Notes: generated by a model from the letters alone, not told the origin. 64,000 nt of DNA from an uncultured Collinsella sp. (GCA_959599915.1 CAUGJE010000008.1:28434-92433), one strand, 5' to 3'; positions 17,507-26,299 are shown, counted from the stretch's first letter. Numbers and translations are program-made.

Positions 17507-17599
17507 GATCTAATACGTATGCTACTGTAAATTCGGGTTATACCGTGAAGATCCCCTAAGGGATCTTCCATTTGCAACCCGATTTCTGTACCCTTGATC
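17507..17599. promoter_or_regulatory. GATC-dense divergent control region of the restriction-modification system
   Basis: Four GATC sites (17507, 17550, 17562, 17596) lie in 93 bp between the two divergent genes. The middle two sit inside an inverted repeat, GAAGATCCC-CTAA-GGGATCTTC at 17547-17568. Chance expectation is about one GATC per 256 bp. Promoters cannot be fixed by eye. Confidence 0.65.
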
Positions 17600-17630
17600 T
17601 TTGCATTTGCAGCGATTTGGGGGAGTGAGT

Positions 17631-18893
17631 ATGTCAGAGGTCAAAATCGCCGAGCTTTTTGCTGGCGTCGGCGGATTTCGTTTGGGCCTCGAAGGCTACG
17701 CTGACCCTCGTTATCCAGATTTCTACATGAAGCCCGCCGGACCCTTTCGCACCATTTGGGCCAATCAGTGGGAACCGCCCGGAACCAAGGCTCGTCAGTT
17801 CGCGGCACGCTGCTATATGGACCGCTTTGGCGAGGATTCCGTAGTCAACGAAGATATCAATAAAGTCCTGGAACAGGCTGAAGCCGGAGAGGTTGAAATC
17901 CCCGACGTCCAGATGGTTGTCGGCGGCTTCCCTTGCCAGGATTACTCCGTCGCTCGCCCGCTTAACCAGGCACATGGCATCGAGGGCAAGAAGGGTGTCC
18001 TTTGGTGGGACATCTACCACTTCCTCGAGATGAAGAAGCCGCGCTTCGGTCTCTTTGAGAATGTCGATCGTCTGCTCAAGTCGCCCGCGTCTCAGCGCGG
18101 TCGCGACTTCGCCATCATCCTAAGCTGCCTTGCCGACCTCGATTACACGGTCGAATGGCGCGTGGTCAACTCCGCGGAATATGGTTTTCCCCAGCGCCGC
18201 AAGCGCGTTTATATCTTCTGCGAGAAGAACGCCGGCAAGGTCGATCTCGTTGACCGCATGCGCAACGGTGTCATGGCGAAGGCCTTCCCCGCCATCTACC
18301 CTGACGAAATGGCCGAGCTCGATGTCCTGCCCGATCCTTACGAGAACTCGACTCGTTTTGGCGTTGGTCAAAAGACATCTCAGTTCAAGAATGCCGGTGT
18401 CATGCAGGGCTGCCATGTTTTGACCTGCGACTTCGTTGAGGATTATCACGGCGAGCGCCGTGTGCTTGGCGATGTACTTGTTAATGAGGAGTATGTTCCG
18501 GAGCAGTTCTACATCTCCGACGAGAAGCTTCCCGACTGGCGCTACCTCAAGGGCAGCAAGCGCGAAGAACGCACCAACAAAAAGACGGGCTTTACGTACA
18601 CGTATTCCGAGGGTGCCATGAGCTTCCCGGATGCCACCGACAAACCGAGCCGCACCATCCTCACGGGCGAAGGCGGCACGGGCGCCAGCCGATTTAAGCA
18701 TGTTATCGAGTGCCCCGACGGCCGTTTCCGCCGCCTCGTTCCCGACGAGCTCGATCAGCTCCAAGGATTCCCCAAGGGTTGGACGGATACTGGTATGACC
18801 GACGGCCATCGAGCTTTCTGCATGGGCAACGCGCTCGTCACTGGCGTGCCCCATCGCATTGGCGAAGCTATGGTCGAAGTGTACGGCCTCTAA
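17631..18893 (+). CDS. DNA (cytosine-5-)-methyltransferase, Sau3AI-like
   Basis: 420 residues, the expected size for M.Sau3AI-type enzymes. It methylates cytosine in the recognition site (GATC inferred) and protects the host. Motif I FAGVGGFRLG is at 10-19, the catalytic PCQ at 101-103 with nucleophile Cys102, ENV at 143-145, motif VIII QRRKR near 185 and the C-terminal motif X region FCMGNALVTGVPHRIGEAM. GGGGGAG precedes the ATG by 5 nt; an upstream in-frame ATG at 17601 lacks a site and would read through the control region. No fused N-terminal HTH is visible, so self-regulation would have to use another route. Confidence 0.95.
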   Translation: MSEVKIAELFAGVGGFRLGLEGYADPRYPDFYMKPAGPFRTIWANQWEPPGTKARQFAARCYMDRFGEDSVVNEDINKVLEQAEAGEVEIPDVQMVVGGFPCQDYSVARPLNQAHGIEGKKGVLWWDIYHFLEMKKPRFGLFENVDRLLKSPASQRGRDFAIILSCLADLDYTVEWRVVNSAEYGFPQRRKRVYIFCEKNAGKVDLVDRMRNGVMAKAFPAIYPDEMAELDVLPDPYENSTRFGVGQKTSQFKNAGVMQGCHVLTCDFVEDYHGERRVLGDVLVNEEYVPEQFYISDEKLPDWRYLKGSKREERTNKKTGFTYTYSEGAMSFPDATDKPSRTILTGEGGTGASRFKHVIECPDGRFRRLVPDELDQLQGFPKGWTDTGMTDGHRAFCMGNALVTGVPHRIGEAMVEVYGL

Positions 18894-19018
18894 GGCAAGC
18901 AATCCGGAGCCGGCAGTTCACGCTGTCGACTCCATTTTTCCATCCCACTTCCCTGTATACTGATGTAGCACGTGTTTCATCCGGGCTTGTTGGGCCGGAT
19001 TGTTCATGGGAGGGTCTT

Positions 19019-19510
19019 ATGGCTGCTTCGAATCCGCCTAAGGGAAGCGTTTCTTCTTCGTCCATCAAGCCGGTGACGCGCAAGGCCGTGCGTTGCCAGC
19101 GCGAGGTCGCTTGGCTTGTCACGCAGGCGGCGGGCAGGCTTGTGGCGACCACTCAGGACGTCAATGCGCCTACGCCGAGCTTTGTGTTAGCGGCGGCGCT
19201 GGATTCTGTGCGCCAATTGGAGCTTGCCGCACAGGATGCCAGAGGCCACCTCGACTACCAGAATGTTATGGCGCCCGACCTGCAAACGTTCTGCCACATG
19301 GCCAAGTTGCCCGCCGCGCCCAATGCGCTTTCGGACGCGGGCTACATGTTTACGCTTTCGGGCGCGGACCTTATCCGCGACATCTATGCATACTGCAGCG
19401 AGCTCGCCGAGCGCCACGTCTTTGACGCGGCTGAAGTCAAACCGGGATATGCCATCAAGCTGGTTCTTAGGCTGTTCTTGATGGATGGGTTCGGGACTAT
19501 GCCAGCGTAA
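19019..19510 (+). CDS. Hypothetical protein
   Basis: 163 residues with a GGGAGGG site 4 nt before the ATG. I do not recognise it. It is mostly alpha-helical in character, lacks membrane segments or signal peptide, and has two cysteines. The N-terminal 20 residues are Ser/Pro-rich. A TATACT box lies at 18956-18961, but no matching -35 is clear. It sits between the restriction-modification pair and an AlbA_2 regulator transcribed toward it, and may be part of the same variable region. Confidence 0.6.
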   Translation: MAASNPPKGSVSSSSIKPVTRKAVRCQREVAWLVTQAAGRLVATTQDVNAPTPSFVLAAALDSVRQLELAAQDARGHLDYQNVMAPDLQTFCHMAKLPAAPNALSDAGYMFTLSGADLIRDIYAYCSELAERHVFDAAEVKPGYAIKLVLRLFLMDGFGTMPA

Positions 19511-19610
19511 GCCGGATTTTTAACTTCGCCGTCGACTGGGCAACAACCGCCTTACCTTAGCGGGCGCCAATCGAGAGTCGATTATTGGGTCACCTCGTCC
19601 GCTGGCGCAT

Positions 19611-21077
19611 TTATTCCGCACGCTCCAACAGTCGATACTTGCGGTTGCGACTCGTCGCCGGCGCTGTAGGCTCAAGCTCGCCTTGAGCAATGAGTGTGTT
19701 GACGCGCGACCTAACCTGGGAAATTGTGAGCCCTGTGTGCTCCGCCAACTCGCGCGTACCCAGCTCACCGCAACGCTTAAGTGCCGCCACAATTAAGTCA
19801 CCGCCGTGGTCGACCGGCTCGACCTTTGAGCGATAGAGAACCACTTTGAACCGATCGAATCCCGGGCAGAACAGGGGCTCGGCCAAACCATGAGCACACA
19901 TGGCGTCGATCATCATCGGAATGCCCGAGCCATTGCCCTCAGCCGGCGAACCTGCGCCATCCGGCAGCGGAACAATCGACATGAGTTTCATGAGTGTCGC
20001 GTTGCGGCACCGGGAGCTGCCGTCAAACAAGTTCTCGCGAGTCTTTCCTCCGTATAGGCCGCCGGGGTTCGTCACTTCGATACGGTCATCAAAGACGTCA
20101 ACAGCGACCGACTGCCCACAGAACCGATCTCCGTATTCTCGGTGGATTACGGCGTTGGCGATTGCCTCACGCAGGACCTCCTCGGGAATCTCCAGCGAGT
20201 CGACACGCGAGACGCCTTGGATCGTCGAGGTTCGCCGCAAATTCTTGGCGACTGCCGCGACGGCATCCGAGATCATTTCGCCCAACGTTCCCTCGCAGAT
20301 CGTACGGTCCATGAACCTCAACGACCCCGCCGCGCCCTTCTGCGTTCCGGCATAGACCGCCACATCGATAAAGAGCTTAGGATAGAACTGCTGAGGATAG
20401 GCACCCGCAGCCAGGAGCCCGGCCTTAGTAACTTTGCCCTGGGAGTCGAGGAAATTCAGGCGCTCCAGCTTCGTTTTCTTGTCCGGCGCGCCGCGCATTG
20501 CCCGAGGTGTCAGCGAGAAAGCACGCTCTATCGTGCGATCGACCAGTGCCTCGTCAAGATCGCCTGCAACCGCGCCGGGCACTGCATCGCGATCGCTAGG
20601 ACTCGTCCGCTCGTATGACGACAGTGCCAAAACCTCGGTCGATGAAAGTGGCACGTCTTTGTCATCAATGCGCTTGTAGCTGCCGCCCTGGGCGCCGCGT
20701 TCTATTACATAGCAGGGCTTGCTCGACGGGTCGAGCTCCTCAATCGTGATAACGAGAACCACGGTGCCCCGAAGCTCCACGCGCTCAATAGTGTATTTGG
20801 GCGGATTGGCCAGTTTTCCGCGACCGCCGGCATCACCCATGCCTGCGACAAATTGGTTGAGCACCTTCTCGGTCTCAAAGTCCTCAACCGGGACAAAGCC
20901 CGCGCGCTCGCTCACGCCGAGCACGATAATTCCGCCGGCGGTATTCGCGAATGCGCTAACCGTTTCCCATACGTCGCGAGAAAGCGTCGTGGCGCTCTCC
21001 TTGACCTCGACGCTAAGGTCGTCCGAGCCCATGCGCCTTAAAGACTCGAGCAGACCGATCAGCTCGTTCTCGTTCAT
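19611..21077 (-). CDS. AlbA_2 (Schlafen-like) ATP-binding transcriptional regulator
   Basis: 488 residues. The N-terminal AlbA_2/Schlafen-type domain is visible as VEVKESATTLSRDVWETVSAFANTAGGIIVLGVSE (about 20-55). The middle region holds an ATPase-like part, with VLREAIANAVIHREYG and VTNPGGLYGGKT as in proteins annotated RecG-related or DNA-binding ATPase. A C-terminal winged helix (CGELGTRELAEHTGLTISQVRSRVNTL) suggests transcription control. AAAGGA is 7 nt before the ATG at 21077. Two 77-bp direct repeats and a promoter lie upstream, so autoregulation is plausible. The target is unknown. Confidence 0.82.
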   Translation of the reverse strand: MNENELIGLLESLRRMGSDDLSVEVKESATTLSRDVWETVSAFANTAGGIIVLGVSERAGFVPVEDFETEKVLNQFVAGMGDAGGRGKLANPPKYTIERVELRGTVVLVITIEELDPSSKPCYVIERGAQGGSYKRIDDKDVPLSSTEVLALSSYERTSPSDRDAVPGAVAGDLDEALVDRTIERAFSLTPRAMRGAPDKKTKLERLNFLDSQGKVTKAGLLAAGAYPQQFYPKLFIDVAVYAGTQKGAAGSLRFMDRTICEGTLGEMISDAVAAVAKNLRRTSTIQGVSRVDSLEIPEEVLREAIANAVIHREYGDRFCGQSVAVDVFDDRIEVTNPGGLYGGKTRENLFDGSSRCRNATLMKLMSIVPLPDGAGSPAEGNGSGIPMMIDAMCAHGLAEPLFCPGFDRFKVVLYRSKVEPVDHGGDLIVAALKRCGELGTRELAEHTGLTISQVRSRVNTLIAQGELEPTAPATSRNRKYRLLERAE

Positions 21078-21134
21078 CTGCACGTCCTTTCGCTCGGTCC
21101 GGCGGAGAATGCCGCGAATAGATTTCCTTCGTCT

Positions 21135-21211
21135 CTCAGTTATCTCTCGTAATTATCTCTTGTCTCTCTGTTATCTCTCGTATTAGAGATGAGTGAAAGA
21201 TGAGAGATAAG
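21135..21211. repeat. 77-bp direct repeat, copy 1, upstream of the AlbA_2 gene
   Basis: It is built from TTATCTCTCGTA blocks and their inverted form GAGAGATAAG. It matches copy 2 at 67 of 77 positions by my count. It lies between the predicted promoter and the gene, so it would be in the leader. Confidence 0.8.
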
Positions 21212-21229
21212 ATATCTACCATCTGTTTC

Positions 21230-21258
21230 ATTTAAACATGTTTTTGCTGGTAGAACAA
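21230..21258 (-). promoter_or_regulatory. Predicted promoter of the AlbA_2 gene
   Basis: On the reverse strand TTGTTC (21253-21258) and TTAAAT (21230-21235) are 17 bp apart. The site lies between the two 77-bp repeats. A GTATTG-AGA-CAATAC palindrome at 21262-21276 sits just upstream. Confidence 0.5.
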
Positions 21259-21299
21259 TCAGTATTGAGACAATACCGTGATTTCTTGTCTCTTTGCTG

Positions 21300-21376
21300 C
21301 TCAGTTATCTCTCATATTCATCTCTCGTCTATCTGTTATCTCTCGTATTAGTGACGAATGAGAGATGAGAGATACG
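21300..21376. repeat. 77-bp direct repeat, copy 2
   Basis: Same length and orientation as copy 1, 165 bp away. Ten mismatches; the block CTGTTATCTCTCGTATTAG is unchanged in both. Confidence 0.8.
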
Positions 21377-21386
21377 TAAGTAATGG

Positions 21387-21408
21387 ACGAGCGTGGATTT
21401 TTGGACAG
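21387..21408. repeat. Single A-family 22-nt unit
   Basis: It reads ACGAGCGTGGATTTTTGGAC on the + strand, identical over 20 bases to the unit beside the A3 element at 38957. Confidence 0.7.
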
Positions 21409-21422
21409 TCGGAAAATCCCTC

Positions 21423-21460
21423 AAAAAAAACGGGGCCGGCCTTACGCCGAGCCCCGTTTT
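21423..21460 (-). terminator. Terminator of PTS cluster 1
   Basis: A long GC stem with arms ACGGGGCTCGGC and GCCGGCCCCGT has a short loop and ends in eight T residues on the reverse strand, 45 bp after the IID stop. Confidence 0.85.
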
Positions 21461-21505
21461 CAAACGGTCAGTTAGTTATCCAACGCGCGAGCATAGGAGT
21501 TAACA

Positions 21506-22354
21506 TTACGCCGCCGCGAACACTCCCAAGCCCGTTCCGATGATGCAGATTGCAAAGATGCCCAAGATGATCCAAATGGTCTTGACGCCCTTTTTGTACA
21601 GGGCGACGCAGGCAAAGGTTGCCAGCAAGGGCAGCAGACCGGGGAAGATCGAATCGAACAGATCCTGCAGGACAATCTCCGAACCACCCACGTCAAAGGT
21701 CAAAGCAGTGGACAGTGAGACCTGTGCCGCAATCATGGCGCCTATAACGGTCATTCCGAGGACACCGGCAGCATGCGTCATGCGAGACATAAGGTTGTTC
21801 TCTTCGGACTGCTGCAAAAACTTGGTTCCCAGGTCGTATCCCAGATGGGCTGCGACGATACGCGTTGCAAAGTTAATCACGGAGTAAATGAGCGCGTACA
21901 CGATGGGGCCGAGCGGGTTGCCCGTCGAAGCGATACCAATACCAATGCCGGCAGCGACCACGCGGAACGTACCCCAGTAGAACGAATCGCCAATGCCGGA
22001 AAGCGGTCCCATGAGGCCGACCTTCATGGCGTTAATCGAGGACGTGTCGAAGTTCTCATCGGCAGCCGCCTGCTCTTCCATCGAAACCGTTAGGCCGGCT
22101 ACAAACGGAAGCACATGAGGCGTGATGTTAAAGAACTCAGTATGGCGATCGAGCGCCGCATAGTAATCGTCGTCGTTGGGATAGATCTTTCGCAGGGGCT
22201 TCTGAATGGTGTACATGAAGCCCATTGCCATCATCTTGTCGTACGACTGCGAGCACTGGCTCGTAAACTGGCGAAGGAACATGCTCCGATACATATCGGG
22301 AGTCATAATCGCATCCTTCTTGGCCTCTTTGAGGTCGGTGTTCTGGGTAGCCAT
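21506..22354 (-). CDS. PTS mannose/fructose/sorbose-family IID subunit (cluster 1)
   Basis: 282 residues. IID works with IIC as the membrane channel of mannose-type PTS. Family signatures are MGFMYTIQKPLRKIYP, HTEFFNITPHVLPFVAGL, the MKVGLMGPLSGIGDSFYWGT block and several C-terminal helices (LLPLLATFACVALYKKG, TIWIILGIFAICIIGTGLG). The start codon overlaps the IIC stop by one base (TAATG), so translation is coupled. It is the last gene of SIS-IIC-IID. Confidence 0.93.
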   Translation of the reverse strand: MATQNTDLKEAKKDAIMTPDMYRSMFLRQFTSQCSQSYDKMMAMGFMYTIQKPLRKIYPNDDDYYAALDRHTEFFNITPHVLPFVAGLTVSMEEQAAADENFDTSSINAMKVGLMGPLSGIGDSFYWGTFRVVAAGIGIGIASTGNPLGPIVYALIYSVINFATRIVAAHLGYDLGTKFLQQSEENNLMSRMTHAAGVLGMTVIGAMIAAQVSLSTALTFDVGGSEIVLQDLFDSIFPGLLPLLATFACVALYKKGVKTIWIILGIFAICIIGTGLGVFAAA

Positions 22355-23127
22355 TAGAAGTCCTCCTCTTCATCTGCAGCAACCGCCTGCGGACCGGACG
22401 AGCCCTCGCGGAAGGCCAGGAGCAGCGCGACGCAAATGGCAGCTGCGGCGACGCCGACCACGTCCATCTTGAGGTAAATGACCATAATGAAGCCGATGAA
22501 CAGCCAAGGAAGAAGCTTGTTGTCGCCCATGGTCCTAATAAGAAGAGCGAAGCCGATGCAGACCATTACGCCGGACGCAACGTTGAGGCCGTCCATCACA
22601 AACTGCGGAATCGCGTTGAGCGCATTGTTGATGAGGTCGGCACCAAAGAACAGCGAGCCAAACACCAGCAGTGCAGACGGAATGCCAATCGACAGCGGCA
22701 CGATGGTCAGATGGTACAGATTCGCCTTGGCAAGATCGCGATTTGCCAGAGCGGTCTCAATCTTCTTACAGGCAAAGGCACCCGGAACGGCGTAGCAGAA
22801 GTTGCGCCACACCTGAAGGAAGACGGAGACGGGAAGAGCGAGCGCGACGGCAGTTGCCGTGCCCGTACCCGTAATGACAGCAAACGCGCAGCCAAGCACG
22901 CCGGAGGCATAGACCTCGGGAGGAACCGCCGCGCCGACCATGATGGCGCCCATGAACATGGACTCCAAAGCAGCGCCGACGATAACGCCCTGCTGGACAT
23001 CGCCAAGAATCAAGCCGACAAACAGGCTCGTAAACAGCGGACGACCAAGCATCGTAATGCCAAATAATTGCTCGTCCATGGACGCAATAAATGCGACCAG
23101 TGCAATTAGAAGATACTGGACAACCAT
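22354..23127 (-). CDS. PTS mannose/fructose/sorbose-family IIC subunit (cluster 1)
   Basis: 257 residues. Sugar-translocating membrane subunit. IIC features include MDEQLFGITMLGRPLFTSLFVGLILGDVQQGVIVGAALESMFMG and VPPEVYASGVLGCAFAVITG near the N terminus, with several further helices. The tail EEEDF is acidic and cytoplasmic. The ribosome site is weak, so it may depend on translation of the SIS gene 81 bp upstream. Confidence 0.93.
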   Translation of the reverse strand: MVVQYLLIALVAFIASMDEQLFGITMLGRPLFTSLFVGLILGDVQQGVIVGAALESMFMGAIMVGAAVPPEVYASGVLGCAFAVITGTGTATAVALALPVSVFLQVWRNFCYAVPGAFACKKIETALANRDLAKANLYHLTIVPLSIGIPSALLVFGSLFFGADLINNALNAIPQFVMDGLNVASGVMVCIGFALLIRTMGDNKLLPWLFIGFIMVIYLKMDVVGVAAAAICVALLLAFREGSSGPQAVAADEEEDF

Positions 23128-23208
23128 TTAGATCAACCCCAGAAACAGGTCTGCAGGCGAGGCATTCTGCGCAGCTCGCCTGCAGACAACCGCAGCAATT
23201 TGAGAGGA

Positions 23209-24243
23209 TTAGTAGTTCATCTGGTGATAGTAACGACGCGTGGTGAGCGGGTGGTTACGGACGTGCTCGAGATGGCAGCTCAGACGCTCGGTGATGGTGT
23301 AGGTGACCATCGGGGAAACGATCTTGCGGAACTCAGGGTCGCTGAACGGCAGCTCGACCTCGGCGGTGTCAAACTTGTTCACGCGGACGTTAACGCCCTT
23401 CTCGTCGGCGAGCATGTGGGTGAAGTTGTCCACGCGGTCCATGAGCTTACGGGTGTCGTCCTCGCCGTAGAGCATGATGAGGCTCGTGCCCTCCTCGCAC
23501 AGCTCGATAGTGCCGTGGAAGAACTCGGCGGCGTGGATAGACTTGGTCTTGATCCACTGCATCTCCTCGAGGATGCACATGGCGTAGTCGTAGGCCTCAC
23601 CCCAGAGCATGCCGGAGCCAATCACCATGTGGTAATCGGTGTCCTTGAAGTCCTCGGCCATGGCGGCGCAGCGCTCGTCCTGAGCGTCCTTGGCCTTGAT
23701 GAGGTACGGAGCGATGTTGCCGAACTCCTCCATGAAGGTGTCGTACTTGGGGAAGGCGCCGGCGTTCTTGAGGAAGCGGGCGACCAGCGTGATCTGGTAG
23801 GTGTAGATGGCCTCGCACAGGACGTCGTCCTCGGCGAAGCTGAAGAACTTGTAATCGGCGTACTCGGTGGCCGGGGTGTTGTCGTTGGAGACATACATCA
23901 GCGTGCGGGCGCCCTGCTCCTGGCAGAACTTGGCAGCCTCAATGATCTCGGGGGTGGTGCCGGTACGGGTGGAGAAGACGCAGACAGAGTCCTTGTTGAA
24001 GGTCTTGGGCGGGCATGCGAGGAACTCAGCGGCAATCTCGCAGTGGACATCGACGTCGGCCGTGGTGGTCTCGACCCAATACTTCATCGGGAGCGTGTGG
24101 GCCCAGGTGCCGCCGCAGCCGATGAAGAAGATGTTGGAATAACCCTGCTCGCAGACCTTGTCCACGGCAGCCTCAATCTGAGGACGGAGAGCGAGGGCAT
24201 CGCTCACAACCTTCTCGTAACGAGGCTCATCGAAATTGAACAT
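23209..24243 (-). CDS. SIS-domain sugar-phosphate deglycase/isomerase (SIS-1)
   Basis: 344 residues with two SIS folds. The first phosphosugar loop is FFIGCGGTWAH near 40, and the FSTRTGTTPEIIEAAKF motif binds phosphate. The catalytic-side motif SIHAAEFFHGTIEL is near 240, and the C terminus ends HPLTTRRYYHQMNY. This ending and layout resemble FrlB/GfrF-type fructosamine-6-phosphate deglycases, but tagatose- or glucosamine-phosphate isomerases are alternatives. AGGAG is 6 nt before the ATG. It leads the SIS-IIC-IID unit behind an operator-like promoter. Confidence 0.85.
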   Translation of the reverse strand: MFNFDEPRYEKVVSDALALRPQIEAAVDKVCEQGYSNIFFIGCGGTWAHTLPMKYWVETTTADVDVHCEIAAEFLACPPKTFNKDSVCVFSTRTGTTPEIIEAAKFCQEQGARTLMYVSNDNTPATEYADYKFFSFAEDDVLCEAIYTYQITLVARFLKNAGAFPKYDTFMEEFGNIAPYLIKAKDAQDERCAAMAEDFKDTDYHMVIGSGMLWGEAYDYAMCILEEMQWIKTKSIHAAEFFHGTIELCEEGTSLIMLYGEDDTRKLMDRVDNFTHMLADEKGVNVRVNKFDTAEVELPFSDPEFRKIVSPMVTYTITERLSCHLEHVRNHPLTTRRYYHQMNY

Positions 24244-24290
24244 CCCTTACTCCTAACTCACTTGGATGAACCCTTCATTCATCCCATGAC

Positions 24291-24310
24291 GTTATAATAC
24301 TTTATATAAC
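24291..24310. promoter_or_regulatory. GntR-1 operator-like palindrome in the SIS-1 promoter
   Basis: GTTATA-N8-TATAAC is a perfect inverted repeat. On the reverse strand it overlaps a promoter with TTGCAT and TATTAT about 16 bp apart. Related sequence occurs at 26300-26319, before the gntR gene of this cluster (14 of 20 positions). Confidence 0.6.
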
Positions 24311-24354
24311 TAACTATGCAAGAACTATTTCAGATTTTTTTGATTTTTCTTTAA

Positions 24355-24387
24355 TAAAAAGCCCGCCGATCAAATGATCGACGGGCA
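24355..24387 (-). terminator. Terminator after PTS IIB (cluster 1)
   Basis: The stem GCCCGTCGATC / GATCGGCGGGC with a 5-nt loop ends in TTTTT on the reverse strand, about 50 bp after the IIB stop. It separates the IIA-IIB transcript from the SIS-IIC-IID transcript. Confidence 0.8.
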
Positions 24388-24437
24388 TAGGCATAGAGTA
24401 TCGGTTCAATAAATGCCAAGCACCAGCATGTTTTCGG

Positions 24438-24911
24438 CTAAAAAACGTCCTTGGCAAGCACCTTAGCGTCATTGGGGACCTGGCGGATTTCGATGGCCAC
24501 GCCATCGCCCAGGAGCTCTTGGATATGCTCGGCATCTTTCTCGGTCGCGAAGATTGCAGGGGTCGGATGAAGCGTGGTCTCGGGAGACTTTCGAGTTCCG
24601 CCCAGATTGATCTCCTTGATGTCTTTGCAACCCTTAGCGAGACGATAGGCATCTTCAATCGTCTCAGCGATGATAAACAGTGAATACTTGTCGGTAACGC
24701 CGCTGTTGAGCGCCTCGATAGCAGCGTCAACATTCTTGATGACGAGTTTAACGCCGTTGGGGCGGGCGAGCCTCAAGGCCGCCTTCCTCATGTCGTCTTT
24801 TGCCACAGCATCGCTGGCAAGCAGGATGCAATCTACATCCAAAGCGTGAGTCCAGGACATGGCAACTTGGCCGTGAATCAGTCGGTAATCAACTCTCGTA
24901 AGCTTAATCAT
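24438..24911 (-). CDS. PTS mannose-family IIB subunit (cluster 1)
   Basis: 157 residues from the second ATG (24911), which has GGAG at good spacing. It receives phosphate from IIA on the His in RVDYRLIHGQVA (about residue 14) and passes it to the sugar. Length and motif match the mannose/sorbose IIB family. It lies between IIA and a terminator. Confidence 0.92.
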   Translation of the reverse strand: MIKLTRVDYRLIHGQVAMSWTHALDVDCILLASDAVAKDDMRKAALRLARPNGVKLVIKNVDAAIEALNSGVTDKYSLFIIAETIEDAYRLAKGCKDIKEINLGGTRKSPETTLHPTPAIFATEKDAEHIQELLGDGVAIEIRQVPNDAKVLAKDVF

Positions 24912-24982
24912 CGTTATCATCTCCGCACGTGATAAAGGGAATGACGGGTGTGGCCCTTAGCTAGGGCTCGAACCAGAACTAA

Positions 24983-25402
24983 CTAGAACTCTTCTTCCTC
25001 GGCGCCGGCGAGCATATCCGCCGCCTCGCAAAGCTGGATAAACGAACGCGATCCCTCGACCGCGGCTTTGGCCTTGTCCGCATCCAGGGAGTCCAGCTGT
25101 GTAACCATTTCCACCAGCAGCGGCAAGTTCATTCCGGCGATCAACGTAAACGATCCGGCAGTCTGCCTCTGAATGAATTCGTTGTTTACAGAGCCACCAA
25201 AGATGTCAGTCACGACAAACCAAGAGTCGGCCGGATCCTTCGACTCCATCCAAGCATCGATAAGCGCTGCGACATCCCTCGTGTCGTCATCGACATAGGC
25301 GCACAGACACTCGATTCGGTCGTTGGCGCCCATCAGAATCTCCAGAGAGCTTTTCATACCTTGGGCGAGATAACCATGACTCGCTAGCAATATCTTATTC
25401 AT
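24983..25402 (-). CDS. PTS mannose-family IIA subunit (cluster 1)
   Basis: 139 residues. A cytosolic phosphocarrier that takes phosphate from HPr. The active His is His9 in ILLASHGYLA, and VVTDIFGGSVNNEF is the typical second block. The tail EEEEF is acidic. GGAG is 6 nt before the ATG. It has its own promoter region (25403-25470) containing ACAAAGTATATAAG, related to the SIS-1 operator. Confidence 0.93.
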   Translation of the reverse strand: MNKILLASHGYLAQGMKSSLEILMGANDRIECLCAYVDDDTRDVAALIDAWMESKDPADSWFVVTDIFGGSVNNEFIQRQTAGSFTLIAGMNLPLLVEMVTQLDSLDADKAKAAVEGSRSFIQLCEAADMLAGAEEEEF

Positions 25403-25517
25403 AGTTCTCCAATATCAATAAGACGTACTATATTGTCATAACAAAGTATATAAGCAATTTCCTTTTTGCGGTGCGTTAATTCTCTAATTCCGCGAACGGT
25501 AACAATTGGTCGGTAAA

Positions 25518-25545
25518 ACGGCCGCTCCTTTTACAGAACGGCCGC
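25518..25545 (-). terminator. Possible terminator after gntR (cluster 1)
   Basis: Two CGGCCG blocks can pair across a 14-nt loop and are followed by TTTTA on the reverse strand, just after the regulator stop. Confidence 0.45.
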
Positions 25546-25551
25546 CCTTGC

Positions 25552-26256
25552 TTACAGATAGAACTTCAGTCGCTCGGTGCAGTACACCTGACGGGAGATG
25601 AAAAGCGGCTCGCCGCTTGGAGCATAACGTCTATCGACAAACAGAAGCAGCGCAGAGTCTAACTCCACGTTAAGGTATGCCGCTTCGAGCTCGCTCGCAT
25701 AGCAGACCTCGAGCGTACGCGTGTTGGGGCCCATCTTGATCCCCTGGCGATCGAGTACCGCCATCAGCGAATCCTCGAGGGATTCATGCTCCAAAAAAGA
25801 AAGCGCAGCGGAATAGCAATTCGTCTCCAGCATCGTGGGCTTGTCATCCACAAGGCGCAGACGACGACTACGCAATACCTTTTGGGTATCGTCTACGCCT
25901 AGGAACTTCGCGTCTCGCAGGCTTGGGAAGTCCCAGCCCATTGCGAGAACCCTGGTAGACGCCTGTTTTCCAGCAAGCTGGCACGAATGGGTAAAGCTCT
26001 CACGGTCGTCCGCGGCATACATCTGTGTGTCCGACGAAACGAACGTGCCCTTGCCGCGGGCCCTCTCAACAAGCCCAGCATCTTCCATTTCTTTAATTGC
26101 GGAGCGAACCGTTATTCGGCTCACGCCAAATTGCTCGATGAGCTCCGCCTCGGTCGGGAGCTTATCCCCCGGGCGGTACGTGCCGTTGGCGATCGAATCA
26201 GAAAGCGCACGAACAATCTGTTTGTACAGGGGGATAACGCTATTTGCTTCAACCAT
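25552..26256 (-). CDS. GntR/HutC-family regulator (GntR-1)
   Basis: 234 residues. The N-terminal winged helix (IPLYKQIVRALSDSIANGTYRPGDKLPTEAELIEQFGVSRITVRSAIKEME, about 6-60) is followed by a UTRA effector domain that ends VDRRYAPSGEPLFISRQVYC. It is expected to bind a sugar phosphate and release the PTS promoters. The ATG at 26256 is preferred because AAAGG is 10 nt upstream; the ATG nine bases earlier almost touches that site. It is immediately upstream of the IIA gene. Confidence 0.9.
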   Translation of the reverse strand: MVEANSVIPLYKQIVRALSDSIANGTYRPGDKLPTEAELIEQFGVSRITVRSAIKEMEDAGLVERARGKGTFVSSDTQMYAADDRESFTHSCQLAGKQASTRVLAMGWDFPSLRDAKFLGVDDTQKVLRSRRLRLVDDKPTMLETNCYSAALSFLEHESLEDSLMAVLDRQGIKMGPNTRTLEVCYASELEAAYLNVELDSALLLFVDRRYAPSGEPLFISRQVYCTERLKFYL

Positions 26257-26299
26257 ATCAACCATACCTTTGCAAGGAATCAGCAGCCTATAGATAGAT

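Noticed and set aside
17541..17568. GAAGATCCC inverted repeat as a terminator
   Set aside because: It lies between divergent genes and has no T-run, so a regulatory role is more likely.
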